Below are positions 60,170 to 64,000 of a DNA stretch of 64,000 nt, in pieces. Positions within the stretch are counted from its first letter, which is position 1, and each line of letters opens with the position of its first letter. The notes under the pieces were generated by a model, which did not search any database, was not told where the DNA came from, and saw only the letters and a list, made by a program, of their open reading frames with translations. Both the position numbers and the translations under genes were made by a program. Source of the stretch: Psilocybe azurescens (Eukaryota; Basidiomycota; Agaricomycetes; Agaricales; Agrocybaceae); the NCBI GenBank assembly GCA_023853785.1, contig JAJIRX010000829.1, positions 124,001-188,000 of the forward strand, given 5' to 3'.

Positions 60170-62381
60170 ATGCAAAGCAGAGAATCTGCAAAGTCGGTGC
60201 ATTTCACAGTATCTGGACCGCCGTCGGAAGCTTCTTCGCGGGCACCTTCGCCAGCGCCCACACTATCAAGGGAGCCGAGTTACCAGAATGGTAGCGCACA
60301 CGACCTCGACGTCCAGAATCTGAAGCACAGGTTCTTGGCAGACGACGTGACGCCTGGTCTGCAAGGAAAGGATGTTTACGACTCGACGTTATCGTGGTGG
60401 AGGGCGGGCATACGCCGCAAATTAGTGGCGACTGTGCAGTGGGAATCTCAGATCATTGCAGCCATGCAGGTGAGTCGTCGTTTTTAGAGATGAGAGGAGG
60501 GGGAAGCCAAACTGACAGACATTTCTGTCCTTTAGGAAACAATTCGTACCCCATGGCTCGACACATATTTCGTTTTTAGCTCAATTCTGGGCACTCATAC
60601 ATTCTTAATGATTCTTCTGCCTGGTTTCTTCTTCTTTGGATACGATGAAATGGGTCGCGCGTACGTTTGAAAACCAGTTTCACGCAGTGTCTTAGCTGAT
60701 GGCTTGATAGGCTTCTCGTCATCCTTGGGTTGGGAATATACGGTTCATCTGTCATAAAAGATCTTTTTGTTCACCGCGACCATTTGCGCCACCTGTAACA
60801 CGTTTGAGTGCGTACATTCCGTCTTTTTGGTATCTCTATCTCACTCTTTTCATAGCTATTGGATCGCACCATTTGGAATACGGATTCCCCTCTACACACT
60901 CTACGAATAGCATTTCCATCGCCCTCATTTTCTTCGCCCACGTACACCGCCTAGCTTCCACACCGATACCCATTTCACAGACGATTATATCCGCCATTAA
61001 TAACAGCACATCCGCAATAACGAATGCGACTGCCACGACCGAGTACATGCTCTCTCCACGAATGTATTATCTTATAAACACCATTCTTTTCATCTACACA
61101 TTCTCTGTCGTGTTCGGAAGACTGTACACTGCGATGCACTCGTTCACCGATTGTGCCATGGGAATTCTTCTCGGCGCGGGGCTTTGGTGGGCCTATACCA
61201 ACTGGGCGGGTGTACCCTATCTCATCGATGCGGCAAACCCTCTAAACAGTCTGTTCACGTTCCTTGGACTCGGAATCAAACAGTCTTCTGGCGCTCTTCT
61301 CGTCTTCCTAGGGAAAGGCTTGGGTGCAGGCAGATGGATCGAAGAATGGGCCAAACATGGCGGGTGGGAAGTTCCTTTGATTCTCATCCCACTCTGTCTC
61401 TTTGCGGTGCACGTTCATCCTCAACCGGTGGATGACTGCCCTTGCTTCGAAGACGCCATCGCCATGTTGAGCGTCATCCTCGGATGCCTTGTATCCCGCT
61501 GGGCGATGTGCTACAGCCAAACCGGAGTGGAGTTGGCGAAGAACACGATCATGCCTGGCAGTGGGTGGATATTGGAGGCGGGCCGTTGGGTGCAGGTGGA
61601 GAGAGGATGGAACGACGTTTTGGTGTGGTGGGCATTTGCAGCTGTGAAAATGTTTGTCGGTACGTGATCTATCCTAATACCTACCTCCCGAAAATATAAG
61701 CTGAGTCGCCTCCGTCCAGGTGTCCTCGTCATCTTCGCCTGGCGCCTCCTCGCCAAATCCGCGCTGCATCTCATCCTCCCCCGACGTTCCGCCTCCTCGC
61801 CCGCGCCTTCCAACTCCCCACACCGCCGGTTCTACACCCCAGCTACAGAATACAAATCCGTGCCTTCCGAGTTCCACTCCTCTGCTGACGGAGGCGGCTT
61901 CGAGTTGCATCCCATTCCTAGTGTGATCGATCTTCCCAGTGCGGGCGGCGTCAGTATCGAAATCGGCGGAATTGGAAGCGGTGTGGAAGGGCACTCTACA
62001 GGAGAAGCAGGGCAGGATCTGAAAATGCGCTCTGGGAATCGAAACGGCACATCTAATCAAAATGGAGGCCTTCACGGACATACCAATGGATTCAATGAGA
62101 AGAGTGTGAATGGAAACGCAATTAACACCGGACGGAGAACCGACAAGGAAAGCACAGGCAAGGACGGACAGTCTACTGATGTTCGCCACTACGACGCAGA
62201 TGGTGGGTGTCTTCTTTTCTGTCTTCTCCCTATGAAGGTTCCAAGACATTGATCACCTCGTATGTTTCTAGTCCTTACCAAGGTTATCGTCTACGTCGGT
62301 ATCGCAGTTCTTGCATGCGAAATGCTTCCTCTGGCATTTGACCTGCTTGGTTGGGGCGTCAACTCTCACGTTACATTCTAG
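60170..62381 (+). CDS. Sphingoid-base (dihydrosphingosine) 1-phosphate phosphatase, PAP2 family
   Basis: ER membrane lipid phosphatase that removes phosphate from long-chain-base phosphates, lowering the signal and returning the base to ceramide synthesis. The three PAP2 motifs are recognisable: K...SPRP near 60757-60780, PSTHS in EYGFPSTHSTN, and GRLYTAMHSFTD. Conserved phrases RRKLVATVQWESQIIAAMQ and IGSHHLEYGFP fit the LCB3/YSR3 group. About eight membrane segments follow, then a Gly/Asn-rich loop and a last hydrophobic exon (KVIVYVGIAVLACEMLPLAF). The frame breaks at the T5 run 60764-60768 inside motif 1; six T give KDLFCSPRP. Start at 60170 is the first ATG in frame and is tentative. Confidence 0.85.
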
Positions 62382-63010
62382 TCTCCAAGGATAGTACAAT
62401 CAACGCTATTTCAAACTATGAGGGATTTCTTTAGGTTTTGTGTTGGTCTTTCAATTACTCGAGTACTATGTTATTAATACATCATTAATGTCACCACGGT
62501 TTTGTACCTGTTATTCTGACCCTCTTGCATGCAAAGGGTACCAGCCGCGCTGGCAAAAGCAGTTATCAGCACAAGAGCCAGGTTTAACGTTCAAACGTTC
62601 AACCTCCTCACCGATGATAAGAAAGTCTCACTCTCATTCATGTCACCAGGGCGGCGGGCGGAAACTTTTTCCATGTCCCATTGCTCTGTGGAACAGCGGC
62701 CAACAAATCGACATCTTTCAAGTCGGTGCAGAGTTGATCACTATTGTATTCGTTTCGCCCGTCCTCACTGAGTTCATCTCGGATATCAGCACCTTGGTGA
62801 GCTCTTAATCCTCCATAGCATTTTCTCGTTTGCTAATATCTGACCATGGCAACTCGGCTTCACTTGCTCAGCGCTCAGTAGGCGTAAGCTGCTGCCGTTC
62901 GAATCAATACCGAAGTCCCGACATGTCGATGCCAACTTCAAGCCATCTTTTCCTAGCCTCACTGTAAGCTAGTAATGCCAATCTGACAAGCAATAACCGT
63001 TACACCAAAA
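62382..63010. other. Gene-free stretch
   Basis: About 630 bases downstream of the phosphatase; overlapping short frames on the plus strand, none recognisable. Confidence 0.35.
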
Positions 63011-64000
63011 TGGCGCTGGCCAGGATTTTAGAGGAACATATCCCACACGACACGATTCGGCGAATGTTTTTATGAATCTCTTTAATGAGTGCCTGGCTAG
63101 TGGAGACTCGGTTGCCGTGTCGTATCAGACTGCACGCGAGCATGTAACTGAGGATACCTGTATGGACACTCGTATGGACACGGATAATCGACGCACGCTG
63201 GCTAGCTAGGAGTACGTGGAAGTAGGGAGGAAGGAAATGTATGAGCAGAAGGATAAGTTGAACATCGATTATCTTCGAGGACTACCGTGTTGACGTTGAC
63301 GCCATCAATGCGTATCTCAAGCATCTGTTCTCGTCGGACGAGTCGAAGAAGACTTTGGAACTCCTTCACAAGGACCTAAAGAGCTTCAGTTATTCTCTTC
63401 AGCGTCTACCCCTTGGAGTCGACGCCATTATGACCGCGCACAACAGTCTCCTAGCTACCGGGCTTATAGACAAGGAGAAAAGGACGACTTTGAAAGTCTT
63501 ACTGTTCTCCATGAAGTCGCCAGTGTCTTAGACTTGAACATGCGAATGGTCGACCTCGAGTCATGAGCATGGCCGAAGGAGGGGTTCCGGTGGAGTTTCA
63601 CAGTCGTTTGAATGGAAAATACAGGTGAGCGTTTTCGAATTTGTTTTTCTCTAACATTTGCTTATTAAATGTTCTTCACTAACCCTGAAATTATGGACCG
63701 CTTCGTCATGAGCCAGGAGGATATTTCAAATCATACCGTCAAGATGTGACGCCAGTTCGGTGGTTTTGAGCTCTGTAACACGATACTGAAGCTCCTTGTC
63801 CTGGAGAGACGGAGTAAACCTCTCGCTGTTGCCGTCTTTGCAGGTACCAAAAGGAAGAGGAGTAGGGATCACTCTGCCTCTGATAGGTCGGACAACTCTA
63901 AGAATCCCGAGTACGAATATGGCTCTGACGATGGAAAAGAAGAGGAGGAACTTGATCATCAAGAGGCCAGCCTGAAGTCAAATTCTTTACTTACGAGGAG
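63011..64000 (+). pseudogene. Decayed gene of unknown family, running off the right edge
   Basis: A coding-like sequence can be followed through breaks: MALARILEEHIPHDT at 63011, a shift, then FNECLASGDSVAVSYQTAR, a stop at 63207-63209, EYVEVGRKEMYEQKDKL, a shift, DYRVDVDAINAYLKHLFSS to KRTTLKVLLFSMKSP (open from about 63275 to 63531), further fragments including MDRFVMSQEDISNHTVKM, a TGA at 63747-63749, then RQFGGFELCNTILKLLVLE and a charged tail KRKRSRDHSASDRSDN continuing past 64000. In-frame stops outside homopolymers point to real decay. No domain was recognised. Confidence 0.45.

Noticed and set aside
60804..60856. Start of the long phosphatase frame at 60804 with a hydrophobic N-terminus
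   Set aside because: This part is an intron; splicing to 60857 joins VTRL to TIGSHHLEYGFP, the conserved family phrase.

Overview
The window is nuclear DNA of a filamentous basidiomycete, most likely an Agaricomycete. Most genes are split by short GT-AG introns of about 50-65 nt and several have tiny exons. The gene families fit too: a basidiomycete-type sesquiterpene synthase, a CAR/Git3-like 7-TM receptor, membrane-anchored P450s and a Tc1/mariner-type transposon.

Layout. 1-11 kb: a compact group resembling a sesquiterpenoid biosynthetic cluster: P450 (-, cut by the left edge), short-chain dehydrogenase (+), class I terpene synthase (-), second P450 (+). 13.0-14.6 kb: a 7-TM receptor gene. 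15.4-19.4 kb: a dead zinc alcohol dehydrogenase gene, split by a 2.27-kb element with 30-bp terminal inverted repeats and a 6-bp target duplication; that element carries a nested TA-flanked insertion and a long imperfect palindrome. 19.9-21.6 kb: an intact RUS/DUF647-family gene. 21.9-24.4 kb: a tandem duplication of a C2H2 zinc-finger gene, one copy collapsed. 25.5-26.1 kb: a small Vps62-like protein. 26.4-27.3 kb: three tandem intron-containing tRNA-Lys(CTT) genes. 27.9-31.0 kb: a Tc1/mariner-like transposon with a broken transposase. 31.7-33.9 kb: a Ser/Pro-rich protein. 35.0-36.9 kb: an intact zinc alcohol dehydrogenase, paralogue of the dead copy. 36.9-43.1 kb: no supportable gene. 43.1-47.1 kb: a GC-rich bHLH-zipper regulator (-) with extreme low-complexity tracts. 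47.1-58.5 kb: essentially gene-free, with a diverged direct duplication and a 49-bp tandem duplication. 58.5-59.5 kb: an NmrA-like NAD(P)-binding protein. 60.2-62.4 kb: a sphingoid-base-phosphate phosphatase. 63.0-64.0 kb: a decayed gene running off the right edge.

How the genes fit together. The first four genes could make and tailor one terpene: cyclisation of farnesyl diphosphate, two P450 oxidations, and alcohol/ketone interconversion by the SDR. This is inferred from gene content and proximity. The other genes look like unrelated single functions.

A cross-cutting observation matters for any reuse of this annotation. At least nine single-base frame breaks interrupt otherwise well-conserved reading frames. 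In five of them a five-base homopolymer would restore the frame if it were six bases. This looks more like homopolymer undercalling in the assembly than mass pseudogenisation, so the affected genes are annotated as genes with a noted frame break.
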